A DNA stretch of 49,649 nt. Origin: Aerococcaceae bacterium DSM 111176 (GTDB taxonomy: Bacteria; Bacillota; Bacilli; Lactobacillales; Aerococcaceae). The stretch is taken from contig JACBXN010000011.1 of the NCBI GenBank assembly GCA_015863215.1, positions 1 to 49,649 on the forward strand. The letters run 5' to 3'. The notes under the pieces are model-generated. The model was not told where the DNA came from and did not search any database. It saw nothing but the letters and a program-made list of their open reading frames with translations. Every line of letters starts with the position of its first letter. Positions within the stretch are counted from its first letter, which is position 1. Made by a program: the position numbers and the translations under genes. This document shows positions 1 through 7,330 of this stretch, one piece after another.

Positions 1-127
1 ATTCATGGACAGATATAATAACCGTCGTTATCAGTCAAAACTCAATAATTTAGCACCGATAGAATTCAGAAATAAAATTGCCGCATAATTTTATTATTTC
101 ATTGTCCACTTGACTTGGACCAGTTCA
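1..127 (+). mobile_element. Right end of an IS3-family insertion sequence (truncated by window edge)
   Basis: The first 88 bases encode the last residues of an IS3-type OrfB transposase. They are followed by an A/T-rich spacer and a candidate right terminal inverted repeat at about 101-127, which read on the minus strand begins TGAACTGG and contains AAGTGGACA, similar in style to IS3-group ends. The left part of the element is outside the window, so the repeat pair and target duplication cannot be checked. Confidence 0.6.
2..88 (+). CDS. IS3-family transposase OrfB, C-terminal fragment
   Basis: An open frame enters from the window edge and stops at TAA 86-88. It reads FMDRYNNRRYQSKLNNLAP followed by IEFRNKIAA. 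The pattern YNN-R-Y-Q---L--L-P-EFR is the conserved end of IS3-family DDE transposases (rve domain, after the catalytic Glu). Only about 28 residues are visible, so the group within IS3 cannot be named. The gene is partial because of the window boundary; there is no sign that it is broken inside the visible part. Confidence 0.7.
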   Translation, partial: FMDRYNNRRYQSKLNNLAPIEFRNKIAA

Positions 128-570
128 ATGTGTGCTACTACTCAAAAATTAAAAGAAGAAGCGCAGATTAAGACACTACTCAAATATCAAACCCCGAAGA
201 GTCACTAGTTAGGACTCTGCTCAAATATCAAATCGCGAAGTGTCACTAGTTAGGACTCTGCTCAAATTTCAAACCCCGAAGAGTCACTAGTTAGGACACT
301 ACTCAAATTTCAAATCGAGAAGAGGCACTAGTTAGGACACTACTCAAATATCAAACCCCGAAGAGTCACTAGTTAGGACTCTGCTCAAATTTCAAATCGA
401 GAAGAGGCACTAGTTAGGACACTACTCAAATATCAACCCCCGAAGAGTCACTAGTTAGGACTCTGCTCAAATTTCAATCGAGAAGAGGCACTAGTTAGGA
501 CACTGCTCAAATTTCAAATCGAGAAGAGGCACTAGCTAGGACACTGCTCAAAAATTAATAGTTGAAGAAC
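128..570. repeat. 41-bp tandem repeat array, about ten units, non-coding
   Basis: Units start with CACTAG at 203, 244, 285, 326, 367, 408, 449, 489 and 530. Spacing is 41 bp throughout except 449 to 489, where one A is lost. A further unit without a clean CACTAG precedes 203, and a diverged, truncated one adjoins the IS3 end. A unit reads roughly CACTAGTTAGGACACTACTC, then AAATWTCAAA, then CCCCGAAGAGT or TCGAGAAGAGG. The period is not a multiple of three and each unit carries TAG, so it is not protein-coding. It fills the long gene-free stretch between the IS and the terminator at 607. Function is unknown to me. Confidence 0.9.
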
Positions 571-606
571 AAGCATACTTTACGTATCTGCTCCCTCATT
601 TCATCT

Positions 607-650
607 AAAAAACCACTGAACTCAGTTTATTTTGAGTTCAGTGGTTTTTT
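607..650. terminator. Bidirectional Rho-independent terminator
   Basis: The arm AAAACCACTGAACTCA at about 608-624 pairs with TGAGTTCAGTGGTTTT across a loop of about nine bases. There are T-runs on both strands. It lies just downstream of the minus-strand oxidoreductase gene and separates it from the repeat array. Confidence 0.9.
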
Positions 651-672
651 GATTTTAAACTAACTTAATCTA

Positions 673-1317
673 CTACAACTCAATTCCTTCAGCTTCAGCT
701 ATTTGTTCAATTGCTTGAACTAAATACTCATAAGGTTGAGCACCAGAAATTAGATACTTTTGATTAATGACTAGCGCTGGAGCACCTTGAACTTGATAAG
801 CTTGAACTAATGCTAAATCTTCTAATACTCTATTTTCAGTTTCAGGATCTTGATACGCCTTTTCCCATGCTTGGAAATCAACTTCTGTTTCTTTGACTAA
901 ATTTGCAATCACTTCATCATCTTGAATATTGACATTTTTGACAAATAATCCTTCTTGTAATTTATCAAAAACATCCCAATAATCATCACTATCCCCAGCA
1001 ATCTGAGCTGCCTTCGCTGCAATTAATCCTGGCTTAGAGGTAGGGAAAAGGAAATCTTCATTACGCATTCCTTCAATATTAAAACGATGATCATCGTCAT
1101 TTTGATTCGCTTGAACCCAGTGGTTTAACACTTCTGGCTTCACTGCTTCATGAGAACCGAACTGGCGTTCAAATTGTTCCACTTCCCAACCTAATGCAAA
1201 TGAACGGTGCTCAATTTCAAGCTTCCCATCAAATTGCTCATCCAAACGGCGCATACGGGCTGACATTGGGAAACAAAAACTACAAATTACATCGTGGAAA
1301 AATTCTATTTTCAACAT
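673..1317 (-). CDS. DsbA-family oxidoreductase (FrnE-like)
   Basis: Thioredoxin-fold protein of the DsbA/FrnE family, 214 aa and cytoplasmic (no signal peptide). The active-site dithiol is C12-S-F-C15 in the first strand-helix unit, and the cis-proline loop appears as GAPALVI (Pro near residue 180). The helical insertion between them is the usual FrnE type. The family reduces or isomerises disulfides and is often linked to oxidative stress; the substrate here is unknown. The start is an ATG behind AGGAGGT. The gene is monocistronic, ended by the terminator at 607-650. The upstream UPF0154 gene has its own terminator, so this gene should have its own promoter in 1318-1400. Confidence 0.85.
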   Translation of the reverse strand: MLKIEFFHDVICSFCFPMSARMRRLDEQFDGKLEIEHRSFALGWEVEQFERQFGSHEAVKPEVLNHWVQANQNDDDHRFNIEGMRNEDFLFPTSKPGLIAAKAAQIAGDSDDYWDVFDKLQEGLFVKNVNIQDDEVIANLVKETEVDFQAWEKAYQDPETENRVLEDLALVQAYQVQGAPALVINQKYLISGAQPYEYLVQAIEQIAEAEGIEL

Positions 1318-1401
1318 AACTACCTCCTATGATTTACTAACCTATTAAAACAAAGTATGGGATTTGAGGCTAATCTAATGCTCAAAACTCACAAATTAAT
1401 G

Positions 1402-1436
1402 CAAAAAAATAAGACAGATTATAAAACTCTGCCCCA
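1402..1436 (-). terminator. Rho-independent terminator after the UPF0154 gene
   Basis: Read on the minus strand, GGCAGA pairs with TCTGTC (one G-U pair) across a nine-base loop and is followed by TTATTTTTTT. A second small hairpin, TACAACA/TGTTGTA at about 1461-1478, has no T-run. Confidence 0.6.
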
Positions 1437-1501
1437 TTCTTGCCTCTTTTATCCCTTGGTTACAACACCATTGTTGTATTCTAAAGGATTTAAAATTTTT
1501 A

Positions 1502-1714
1502 TTAACGCTGTTTCATCGAGTTCATAATCTGCTGAACTTGCTTAGCAGAAGGCTTACGACCCATTTGCGTCATCATCTGTACGATCATACGCTCATCGAT
1601 TGGTGGGTTTTCTTTAAAGTATTCTGTCATATATTTACGTGCTGCAAAGAATCCAATCACTAAACCAGCGATTAGTGCTAAAATTACGATTAAAATCCAA
1701 ATCCAAGTTTCCAA
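1502..1714 (-). CDS. yneF: UPF0154 membrane protein (YneF family)
   Basis: Small protein of 70 aa with one N-terminal membrane helix (about residues 4-24, rich in Ile, Leu and Ala). A short cytosolic tail contains the family pattern NPPI-E-MI--MM-QMGRKPS. This matches YneF/UPF0154 of Firmicutes in length and sequence. Its function is unknown. The start is TTG at 1712-1714, preceded by GAGGAGA at seven bases; no ATG fits. It lies near lexA and DUF896, as in Bacillus, where yneF, ynzC and lexA are close together. Confidence 0.9.
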   Translation of the reverse strand: METWIWILIVILALIAGLVIGFFAARKYMTEYFKENPPIDERMIVQMMTQMGRKPSAKQVQQIMNSMKQR

Positions 1715-1789
1715 ATGTATCTCTCCTCAAGTATGTGTAAATTTTCTCTTATAATATTATCAGATTGCGAACTTCTAAGCAAGATAGCA

Positions 1790-2035
1790 TTAGTCTTCCT
1801 CTGATCTTAACCCATTTTCGCGTTGAATTTCTTTTACTTTTTCTGACGTTAAATCGTTCCCTTCCGGGTCAACAACTTTAATACCTTCTACGTTCTTTTT
1901 AAAAGCACGGCGGAAATTTTTTAAATATTCTTCACGTAAAACTGCTTGTTCTTTTGTCTCAGCTTCAGTAAGTCCTTCCGCTTTTTTCTTACGGCCTAAT
2001 TCACTGATTCGTTTTAATTTATCTTCGTTTAACAT
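1790..2035 (-). CDS. DUF896 (UPF0291) family protein, YnzC-like
   Basis: Basic helical protein of 81 aa. It begins with the family signature for a two-helix hairpin (LKRI-ELGRKKKAEGLTE), followed by EQAVLREEYLK and a charged tail. DUF896 proteins such as Bacillus YnzC are small SOS-associated proteins of unknown function. Here the gene is divergent from lexA and the SOS box lies between the two start codons, so LexA control of both is likely. The start is an ATG with AAAGGAG upstream. Confidence 0.9.
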   Translation of the reverse strand: MLNEDKLKRISELGRKKKAEGLTEAETKEQAVLREEYLKNFRRAFKKNVEGIKVVDPEGNDLTSEKVKEIQRENGLRSEED

Positions 2036-2050
2036 CTATTTCTCCTTTTG

Positions 2051-2090
2051 CGAACATTTGTTTGCATGCGTCTATTAATTTTGTTATAAT
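2051..2090 (+). promoter_or_regulatory. lexA promoter with SOS box over the -35
   Basis: The SOS box CGAACATTTGTTTG at 2051-2064 fits the Firmicutes LexA operator (CGAAC-N4-GTTTG). It overlaps the -35 hexamer TTGCAT at 2062-2067, which is 17 bp from a perfect -10 TATAAT at 2085-2090. LexA bound here would block its own promoter. The same box is 16 bp upstream of the divergent DUF896 start and should repress it too. Confidence 0.85.
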
Positions 2091-2121
2091 TAACCCAACA
2101 ATTAGGAAAGAGTTGAGACCC

Positions 2122-2739
2122 ATGAAAACAGTGACTACTAAACAATATGCCATTCTTGAGTGCATTTATCAAGCAATTCAGTCGAATGGCTATCCTCCAA
2201 CTGTTCGTGAAATTGGTGGTGAAGTTGGTTTGGCATCAACTTCTACAGTCCATGGACATTTATCACGATTAGAAAAAGCGGGATATATTTCGCGTGATGC
2301 AAGTAAAACCCGTGCAATTGAATTAACTGATTTAGCTTTATCTGTATTAGACATCCAACCTGATAAAATTCCATTACTCGGCCGCGTTGCTGCGGGAACA
2401 CCTATTTTAGCAGTCGAAGATGCCAGTGAATATTTCCCAGTTCCACCCAATTTAGAACATTTTGATGCCAGTGATTTATTTATGCTTGAAATCGACGGCG
2501 AATCAATGATTAATATTGGGATTATGGACGGTGACCTGATTACTGTTAGACGTCAACCATCTGCAAACAATGGTGATATCGTCGTTGCGATGACTGAAGA
2601 AGATGAAGCGACGTGTAAAACGTTCTTCAAGAAATCTGATCATTATATTTTACGCCCTGAAAATGACAACATGGAAGATATTGTCTTAGATAATGTCACT
2701 ATTTTAGGAAAAGTCGTCAGCTTATTCCGTGAGTTCTAA
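2122..2739 (+). CDS. lexA: LexA repressor, SOS regulator
   Basis: Self-cleaving transcriptional repressor of the SOS regulon, 205 aa. An N-terminal winged helix (about 1-65, with PPTVREIGGEVGLAS) binds the SOS box. The cleavage site is Ala-Gly in RVAAGTPI (about residue 93). The catalytic Ser is in DGESMINIGI and the catalytic Lys in ATCKTF. The chosen start is ATG at 2122, about ten bases after AGGAAAGAG. An upstream in-frame ATG at 2062 is rejected because it lies inside the -35/SOS box, before the transcription start. The family length of about 205 aa supports this. Two hairpin terminators follow. Confidence 0.97.
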   Translation: MKTVTTKQYAILECIYQAIQSNGYPPTVREIGGEVGLASTSTVHGHLSRLEKAGYISRDASKTRAIELTDLALSVLDIQPDKIPLLGRVAAGTPILAVEDASEYFPVPPNLEHFDASDLFMLEIDGESMINIGIMDGDLITVRRQPSANNGDIVVAMTEEDEATCKTFFKKSDHYILRPENDNMEDIVLDNVTILGKVVSLFREF

Positions 2740-2751
2740 TTATATTAATGT

Positions 2752-2785
2752 TAACCAGGTGATATCGTTCATCTGGTTCTTTTTA
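2752..2785 (+). terminator. lexA terminator
   Basis: AACCAG pairs with CTGGTT, extended inside by TGA/TCA, and is followed by CTTTTT. It starts 13 bases after the lexA stop codon. Confidence 0.7.
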
Positions 2786-2788
2786 GAT

Positions 2789-2825
2789 AAAAACTATCCC
2801 AACTTAAATGCTGGGATAGTTTTTA
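2789..2825. terminator. Bidirectional terminator between lexA and apt
   Basis: AAAAACTATCCCA pairs perfectly with TGGGATAGTTTTT across a ten-base loop, with T-runs on both strands. It ends the minus-strand recJ-apt transcript (apt stops at 2830) and backs up the lexA terminator. Confidence 0.9.
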
Positions 2826-2829
2826 TTTT

Positions 2830-3342
2830 TTAGTAGTGTAATAATGTTTGGTAATCGTAACCTTCTAATAATTTGCGTCCTTCTAAATCATCTAATTCGA
2901 TTAAGAATGCACAACCTGCAACGACTCCACCTAATTTTTCAACTAAGTCAATGGCTGCTTTAACTGTTCCACCTGTTGCTAGTAAATCGTCTACGATTAG
3001 AACACGTTGACCAGGTTTAATTGCATCTTTATGCATTGTTAAAACATTTGATCCATATTCTAAGTCATAAGCTACTTCAACTGTCTCACGTGGTAATTTG
3101 TTTGGTTTACGAACTGGAACAAAGCCAATTCCTAAATCCGTTGCCACTGGACAACCAAAGATAAAGCCACGCGCTTCTGGACCAGCAATCACGTCTACTT
3201 CTAAATCTTTAGCATATTCTACCATTTTCTCTACTGAGTAACGGTATGCCTCTCCATCTGCCATTAAAGGTGTGATATCTCTAAAGATAACGCCTTCCGA
3301 TGGATAATTATCTACGCGTGCGATATAATTTTCTAAATTCAT
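2830..3342 (-). CDS. apt: Adenine phosphoribosyltransferase
   Basis: Cytoplasmic purine-salvage enzyme that makes AMP from adenine and PRPP. It is 170 aa, the usual length. The PRPP-binding loop is [13 protein letters not shown] near residue 120, with [10 protein letters not shown] near residue 58. The chosen start is ATG at 3340-3342 ([10 protein letters not shown]), which gives the Bacillus-like N-terminus and sits behind GAAGGGAA. Another ATG nine bases upstream overlaps the recJ stop as ATGA and would add three residues. It is translationally coupled to recJ, an arrangement conserved in Bacilli. Confidence 0.95.
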   Translation of the reverse strand: MNLENYIARVDNYPSEGVIFRDITPLMADGEAYRYSVEKMVEYAKDLEVDVIAGPEARGFIFGCPVATDLGIGFVPVRKPNKLPRETVEVAYDLEYGSNVLTMHKDAIKPGQRVLIVDDLLATGGTVKAAIDLVEKLGGVVAGCAFLIELDDLEGRKLLEGYDYQTLLHY

Positions 3343-3347
3343 TATGG

Positions 3348-5675
3348 TCATTTCCCTTCAAACTTCTGTTTTATTGTATCAATGGGTTCAAAATTCATTA
3401 ACTTTTCTACTTGCATGGCTTCTTCGTATTTTAAATAAGCATCCATGGTGGTTAGATCTGTCTTTCCTTCTGGAATCTTTTCAACATTGTGTAATACACC
3501 ATCGTCTATTGTAACAAATCCAGCCTCAAAAAACATCATAAATAGTAATTTTAAGGTGGTAGTATGAATCGATAATTGTTGTGAAATAATGGCTAGATTT
3601 TCACGGATCGCAAATTCATTTTGCTTTCTAACCCAGACATATAGTTTCGTCGTTTCATCTCTAGTAGGAAGTCCAGCCATATATTTAGATTCTTCAAGAT
3701 AGCTGCCTAAATATATTTCACTGAAATCGCCACTTGCTACCGCTCTTTCCAACTCATCCATAGAACCGGCTGGTTCCATTAACACTAGTTTTTTCTGAGT
3801 GATACCACCATTACTTAACTCTTTATAAGTTGTAATTTCAGACCCTGATTCTACCGCGTCAGCAAAGCTCTTAGCTAAATTTGCGCGGTCAAACACATAA
3901 ATAGCATCCTTTAATTTTAATAATTGTGGTGGCATTTTACTGCCTCTAACATCCACCCAAATTTTACTACCGACACCTAAGTCTTCCAGTTGTAATTGTG
4001 GCATTCGGACATTATTCCACTCATTGATACCCAATTTACCAACCAATTGAATCGGTTGCCCCAGTGTTAAATCCCTCGCTTGATGTGCCATACTAAAACC
4101 GATCGTTTGTAATTCACTCTCACGGTGTTCTTTATTTTGAACCGAAATTTTAACATGTGACTTATCCGACCCAATTAATCTAAATTGGCTAATAATTGAT
4201 TCTTCAATCATCACAACTGGTTCTTCATTATCCATCCCAAATGGTTGGAGTAGATCAAATTCTTCAACGAGTGATTCGTTTATATCTGTGGTTGCGAGTT
4301 CAATATCAACCTCTAATTTGGCCGGTTGATTGATTTCCTCCTGATATTTGAGCATACTCTGGCCCATTGCCTCTTTAAAAGTATGGTAGTCATCAGCGCG
4401 ACCTGTCATACCTGCTGCCTGACTATGCCCACCGAAATACATTAGATGATCTTTATTTTCAGAAAGTAATTCAAATAGATTAACCCCATCAATACTTCGG
4501 CCACTCCCTTTGACTGTCTCATCTTGATTTTGAAAGAGAATTGTTGGCCGATTGTATTTACGCACAATTTTTCCAGCGGTAATTCCTAGAACTCCAGCTG
4601 CCCAATCAGGACTAGCTTCAATAATAATATCTGGTAATGTTTCATACGCATCCAGTCTTTCTTCTACCTCTTCCATAATCGTCTGTTCGATACTTTTACG
4701 GCGATTATTTTGTGTATTTACAAATAAAACGAGTTCTTTCGCTTCCGCCTCGTCCAGTGTAGCCAATAATTCAAGTCCTGGTGTGGGATCGCCTAGTCGT
4801 CCAACCGCGTTTAAACGGGGACCAATCACAAAACCAATCGTTTGCGTATTGATACTATCCATACTTACACTGGCATCTTTTAGGAGCATCTCCAAACCAA
4901 CACGTTGCGTCATTTCCATCGCTTGAAGTCCAGCTAAGACGATTGTTCGATTTTCATCGGTTAGTGACATCATGTCAGCAACAGTTCCAATCGCAGCTAA
5001 TTCCAATGATTCCGTTGGAATTTCTTCCAGTAACGCAGCCATCAGTTTTAATGCAACCCCTGCTCCAGACAATTCATGAAAAGGATAATTCCCATTTGGA
5101 TGTGCAGGATGAATAATTGCGTACGCATCGGGTAACGTTTCTTGAATTGAATGGTGGTCCGTTACAATCACATCAACCCCAACCGACTGTGCATAGTCAA
5201 TCGCCTCATGACCTGCTACCCCATTATCACAGGTAATAATTAAAGAGACTTCTCTTTCATCAATGAGCGATTTATAGCGGTCCAGATTCGGTCCATACCC
5301 ATCAGTTAAACGATTCGGTAAATAATAACTAACATCGGCACCAACCGTCATTAATCCTTCATAAAGAATCAAAGTACTGGTAATCCCATCTGCATCATAG
5401 TCCCCATAAATAACCATTTTTTCACCACTATCAATGGCTTGATTAATTCGTTCAATGGCTTTATCCATATCAAACATTAAATAGGGATCGTGATATAATT
5501 GTGGCTTTTGATCGGTTGCTTCCTTAATTGCTTCCGGCGTCGTTAATCCACGACGAATACAGACACGCAAAAAAGCGGGAGAGTGCTCTAATCCCGCTTT
5601 TTGTAATTGTGCCAAAATTAATTCTTCATCTTCTACTTGTTTAGTAGTCCAAGAATACTTGGCTAAATTCAACAT
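3348..5675 (-). CDS. recJ: Single-stranded-DNA-specific exonuclease RecJ
   Basis: A 5'-3' ssDNA exonuclease acting in recombinational and mismatch repair, 775 aa. The DHH phosphoesterase core shows GDYDADG (about residue 92), IITCDNG (about 147), TDHHS (about 173) and the DHHA1 motif FGGHSQAAG (about 425). An OB fold follows. A further C-terminal region of about 200 residues is typical of Firmicutes RecJ and is absent from the E. coli enzyme. The start is ATG at 5673-5675 behind GGAGAG; a TTG one codon upstream is less likely. The upstream lapA-like gene ends 11 bases before this start, so the two are co-transcribed. Confidence 0.96.
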   Translation of the reverse strand: MLNLAKYSWTTKQVEDEELILAQLQKAGLEHSPAFLRVCIRRGLTTPEAIKEATDQKPQLYHDPYLMFDMDKAIERINQAIDSGEKMVIYGDYDADGITSTLILYEGLMTVGADVSYYLPNRLTDGYGPNLDRYKSLIDEREVSLIITCDNGVAGHEAIDYAQSVGVDVIVTDHHSIQETLPDAYAIIHPAHPNGNYPFHELSGAGVALKLMAALLEEIPTESLELAAIGTVADMMSLTDENRTIVLAGLQAMEMTQRVGLEMLLKDASVSMDSINTQTIGFVIGPRLNAVGRLGDPTPGLELLATLDEAEAKELVLFVNTQNNRRKSIEQTIMEEVEERLDAYETLPDIIIEASPDWAAGVLGITAGKIVRKYNRPTILFQNQDETVKGSGRSIDGVNLFELLSENKDHLMYFGGHSQAAGMTGRADDYHTFKEAMGQSMLKYQEEINQPAKLEVDIELATTDINESLVEEFDLLQPFGMDNEEPVVMIEESIISQFRLIGSDKSHVKISVQNKEHRESELQTIGFSMAHQARDLTLGQPIQLVGKLGINEWNNVRMPQLQLEDLGVGSKIWVDVRGSKMPPQLLKLKDAIYVFDRANLAKSFADAVESGSEITTYKELSNGGITQKKLVLMEPAGSMDELERAVASGDFSEIYLGSYLEESKYMAGLPTRDETTKLYVWVRKQNEFAIRENLAIISQQLSIHTTTLKLLFMMFFEAGFVTIDDGVLHNVEKIPEGKTDLTTMDAYLKYEEAMQVEKLMNFEPIDTIKQKFEGK

Positions 5676-5686
5676 CAATATCTCTC

Positions 5687-6082
5687 CTACACTTCTACGT
5701 TTGTATCAGTATTTGCGCTTGCTGTATCTGTTTTGATTTCAGCACGATTACGTTGTTTTAATTGTTCGTTTTCTAATTGTGCACGTAAATCAGCAATTTT
5801 AGTGTCTTTTTCACGAATATCACGATTACGCAATTCTTTTTCTTTATCTACTTGTTTCGTTAAATCTTTAATTTCTTGACGTTTCGAACTATTATTAACA
5901 GCTGTACCAATCATACCCACGATAACACCAATTAATAAACTAAATAGGATAATTAACACTAGTGGTGTTTGAAACTCAACAAATATTAAATCCAATTGGA
6001 CATTATTTGTATTTTGAATCGCAAAGACAGTAATAATAATTAAAACAAGAATGCTAAAAATTAATTTTGCTTGATTTTTCAT
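5687..6082 (-). CDS. LapA-domain (DUF1049) membrane protein with coiled coil
   Basis: Protein of 131 aa with two N-terminal membrane helices (about 7-25 and 40-62). The linker contains the LapA-type motif FAIQNTNNVQLDL. A charged coiled coil follows (about 66-115, rich in Lys, Glu, Arg and Gln), then a Thr/Asn-rich tail. In Gram-positives these LapA-like proteins often lie next to recJ; their function is not established. It leads the recJ-apt operon. Its promoter region has TATAAT at about 6116-6121 (minus strand), and the start ATG follows AAGGAGGA. Confidence 0.85.
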   Translation of the reverse strand: MKNQAKLIFSILVLIIITVFAIQNTNNVQLDLIFVEFQTPLVLIILFSLLIGVIVGMIGTAVNNSSKRQEIKDLTKQVDKEKELRNRDIREKDTKIADLRAQLENEQLKQRNRAEIKTDTASANTDTNVEV

Positions 6083-6160
6083 GATAATCCTCCTTGATTC
6101 TATCTTATATCCATTATAACAAAGTATCCGCTTATTGAATATTATAAACCTTTGGATTGC

Positions 6161-7090
6161 CTAATTTAAATCAATCTCCATCAAATCATGCACAATATTA
6201 CTTTGCTTGAATATTTGACGAATTTCCTTTTGCATCATTTGCACGTCTCTGGATAAGTAACGCGCACTAATATGATTGACAAATAATTGTCCAACATCCG
6301 CTTTTTTCGCTGCTTGAGCTGCTTGAGCGACAGTGGAATGGAAATACTGATTTGCCATTTTAGCTTCATCACTTGAATGAGTGCCTTCATGAACTAAAAC
6401 ATCGGCATTTTCGGCTAATGGTTGAATATTGGAATTTGGACGGGTATCCCCTAAAATTGTGATGACGCGGCCTTTTTTAGTTGGACCGATAAAGTCAGTC
6501 CCTTTTAACTGGGTACCGTCTTCTAATTCAACCTCTTCACCACGCTTTAGCCGACCAAAAATAGGTCCATTCGGTATATTATAAGATTGTAATTTTTCAA
6601 CGAGTAACTCCCCTGGCGAATCTGGTTCCTCAACTCGGTAACCAAAGGATAAAACACCGTGTTTAAGTGGTAAATAAGTCACAGTCCAATTATTATCGAA
6701 TGTCAATTTTCCTCCTTGAGGATCTAATTCAACAATCTCCAACGGATAGAGTAAATTGGATTTCGATAACTTCAACGACATTTGAATATATTCACGAATC
6801 CCTGGAGGTCCATAAATTGATAGTGGCATCTCTTCTTCCCCAATTTGAAAAGAACGGCTACTTAACAAACCAGGTAGGCCAAATATATGGTCACCATGTA
6901 AGTGCGTTATAAAAATACGGCGAATTTTTCGTGGCTTGAGAGACGTTTCTAATATTTGATGCTGAGTGGCTTCCCCACAATCAAATAACCAAACTTGATT
7001 TAATTCTTGAAGTAGTTTCAGGGCAAGTGAGCTGACATTCCGTGATTTTGACGGTATCCCAGCCCCAGTCCCTAAGAATAATAACTCCAT
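6161..7090 (-). CDS. rnz: Ribonuclease Z (tRNA 3' processing)
   Basis: Metallo-beta-lactamase-fold endonuclease that trims the 3' end of tRNA precursors, 309 aa (typical length). The zinc motif is THLHGDH at residues 62-68. Later metal ligands lie in LKHG, GDTRPN and VHEGTH, with a final His in FVNHIS. The flexible exosite arm lies around residues 150-180 (RVEEPDSPGELLVEKL). The start is an ATG behind GAAAGAGGT. No partner is tightly linked: 78 bases separate its stop from the lapA-like start, and 240 bases lie upstream. Confidence 0.96.
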   Translation of the reverse strand: MELLFLGTGAGIPSKSRNVSSLALKLLQELNQVWLFDCGEATQHQILETSLKPRKIRRIFITHLHGDHIFGLPGLLSSRSFQIGEEEMPLSIYGPPGIREYIQMSLKLSKSNLLYPLEIVELDPQGGKLTFDNNWTVTYLPLKHGVLSFGYRVEEPDSPGELLVEKLQSYNIPNGPIFGRLKRGEEVELEDGTQLKGTDFIGPTKKGRVITILGDTRPNSNIQPLAENADVLVHEGTHSSDEAKMANQYFHSTVAQAAQAAKKADVGQLFVNHISARYLSRDVQMMQKEIRQIFKQSNIVHDLMEIDLN

Positions 7091-7200
7091 ATGCTACCTC
7101 TTTCTAATGTGTAAGAATTTTTAACTAACTATAAAATTTTATCATATTTTTTTAGAAATTACTTTTGATTTCATAAATTCATTATTCAAATTATAGCATA

Positions 7201-7273
7201 ATAAAAACACGACATTTACTATAATCTACTCTATTTTTGATAAAGTATGATTACTATTAGTAAATATCGTGTT
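7201..7273 (-). terminator. Long-stem terminator or palindromic element
   Basis: AACACGACATTTACTA at 7206-7221 pairs with TAGTAAATATCGTGTT at 7258-7273, 16 bp with one mismatch. The 36-bp centre contains a smaller TAATC/GATTA pair. Read on the minus strand the second arm runs into TTTTTATTAT, so it can end the acyltransferase transcript. It is longer and more open than a usual terminator. Nothing else was found in the 7091-7330 gap apart from A/T-rich promoter-like sequence for rnz. Confidence 0.6.
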
Positions 7274-7330
7274 TAAATTTATCGTAAATGAGAGGCATAA
7301 TCGAATTCATTATCCAATTTATCAAACTAA

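Noticed and set aside
128-570. CRISPR array
   Set aside because: The units are contiguous 41-bp repeats that vary in every part; there are no constant repeats separated by unique spacers, and no cas gene is in the window.
1461-1478. Small perfect hairpin TACAACA/TGTTGTA as a separate terminator
   Set aside because: No T-run follows on either strand; the better terminator lies just beyond at 1402-1436.
2062-2121. Upstream ATG start for lexA giving 225 residues
   Set aside because: It lies in the -35 and SOS box, before the transcription start, and the extra residues have no family counterpart.
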